From assembly GCA_934675465.1 (NCBI GenBank), contig CAKUQM010000062.1:1-6705 (forward strand): DNA of 6,705 nucleotides, read 5' to 3'. Below the pieces are notes generated by a model. It saw only the letters and a program-made list of their open reading frames with translations. It made no database searches and was not told the DNA's origin. This document shows, piece by piece, positions 6,062-6,705 of this stretch. Within the stretch, counting starts at the first letter, position 1; the number at the start of each line of letters is the position of its first letter. The position numbers and the translations under genes are program-made. Origin of the DNA: an uncultured Erysipelotrichaceae bacterium (GTDB lineage: Bacteria > Bacillota_I > Bacilli_A > Erysipelotrichales > Erysipelotrichaceae).

Positions 6062-6705
6062 TACTCCAAATACAAAGGGTCAATGTCAACCTTGATTGAC
6101 GCCCTGCCTTTCTCTTTCAAATACTTATCTATGATATCCCAAACATCATTAATTAAGGGATTTAATTTATCATTACTAATAAGAATTCTAGTCCTATGCT
6201 TACCCTTAATTCTATTTAATTCAAGTGGTCGATAATGTTTATATGATAACCTATCTACAAGATTCATCAGATATTCAACACTTGAGTCCAACATCTCTTT
6301 ATTTTCACAAGAAATAAAGATAGCCAACAAATGGGCATAAGGAGGATATAAGGTCTTATAACGATAATTCATTTCAATACGATAGAAATAATCATAATCT
6401 TGTTTTAAAACCGCCTTTAAGACATAGTGTTCTGTATTAAAGGCTTGAATCAAAACTAAACCCTTATTATCGGCTCTGCCACTTCTACCACTTGCCTGCA
6501 TCAATAAATCAAAGGTTAATTTAGCGCTATTGTAGTCTTGATGAGCCAATCCTGCATCAGCATTTAAGATGCCAACTAAAGTCACATCAGGAAAATCCAA
6601 ACCCTTGGCAATCATTTGAGTACCAATCAAGATATCTATTTCCTTATTACCAAATCTTTTCAAGATTTCTTCATGACTATCTTTCTTATAGGTGGTATCC
6701 CTATC
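6061..6705 (-). CDS. priA: Primosomal helicase PriA, C-terminal part (partial)
   Basis: PriA is a 3'-5' superfamily 2 DNA helicase that reloads the replisome at stalled forks. The window holds the last 214 residues; the frame is open through the window edge at 6705, and the gene starts outside. Visible parts are the end of helicase domain 2, with DRDTT at the edge (the usual D-x-D-T-T of PriA), then motif V (GTQMIAKGLDFPDV and GILNADAGL) and motif VI (QASGRSGR, usually QVAGRAGR), then the family C-terminal domain starting with YPPYAHLLAI. The zinc-binding cysteine region and Walker motifs lie upstream of this part. A TTG at 6663 could be read as a start, but the upstream codons match PriA, so it is internal. 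It ends in TAA overlapping the rsmB ATG by one base and is the first gene seen of the operon. Confidence 0.96.
   Translation of the reverse strand, partial: DRDTTYKKDSHEEILKRFGNKEIDILIGTQMIAKGLDFPDVTLVGILNADAGLAHQDYNSAKLTFDLLMQASGRSGRADNKGLVLIQAFNTEHYVLKAVLKQDYDYFYRIEMNYRYKTLYPPYAHLLAIFISCENKEMLDSSVEYLMNLVDRLSYKHYRPLELNRIKGKHRTRILISNDKLNPLINDVWDIIDKYLKEKGRASIKVDIDPLYLE

Noticed and set aside
6053..6235. 60-codon open frame on the plus strand
   Set aside because: Antisense to the priA 3' end and rsmB start, with low-complexity hydrophobic content and no supporting signals.
1..6705. CRISPR array, tRNA or rRNA genes, prophage or defence system
   Set aside because: No regularly spaced repeats, cloverleaf or rRNA sequence was seen. 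Apart from the left edge, all genes are core housekeeping genes.

Overview
The window is a low-GC stretch of a bacterial chromosome, most likely Bacillota. The gene order priA-rsmB-rlmN-prpC-prkC-rpe with rpmB beyond it is the classical Firmicutes cluster. Gene style (very AT-rich, compact, overlapping genes) and the FtsA-like and transposase fragments suggest Erysipelotrichia or a relative, but this is inference. TGA is used as a stop in three genes and Trp is encoded by TGG where checked, so the code is standard and this is not a Mycoplasma-type genome.

Layout, right to left on the minus strand: the C-terminal part of priA (replication-restart helicase, cut by the window edge), rsmB (16S rRNA m5C methyltransferase), rlmN (23S rRNA/tRNA m2A methyltransferase), prpC (PP2C phosphatase), prkC (PASTA Ser/Thr kinase) and rpe (ribulose-phosphate 3-epimerase). 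The genes overlap by 1, 4, 8 and 4 bp, and the last pair is separated by 3 nt, so they look like one translationally coupled operon. It ends at a hairpin terminator built partly from the 3' end of rpe. Two genes that commonly sit in this cluster are absent without remnant: fmt (between priA and rsmB) and rsgA (between prkC and rpe).

On the plus strand, facing the operon, is a monocistronic rpmB (ribosomal protein L28) with its own extended -10 promoter, strong Shine-Dalgarno and perfect 9-bp terminator hairpin. The rpmB and rpe terminators lie almost back to back.

Divergent from rpmB, on the minus strand, is the first ~70 codons of an FtsA-like (actin-fold, cell-division) gene. Its -10 box lies 7 nt from the start codon with no Shine-Dalgarno, suggesting a leaderless mRNA. 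The frame loses FtsA resemblance near position 205 and runs into what looks like the end of an insertion sequence: an inward-protecting terminator hairpin, a transposase promoter, repeated 8-bp motifs, a ribosome binding site and the first nine codons of a protein beginning MAYFLKK, typical of IS1634-type transposases. The rest of the IS lies beyond position 1.

I see no previously undescribed system here. The most interesting observations are the apparent IS disruption of the FtsA-like gene, its leaderless start, and the trimmed kinase/phosphatase operon.
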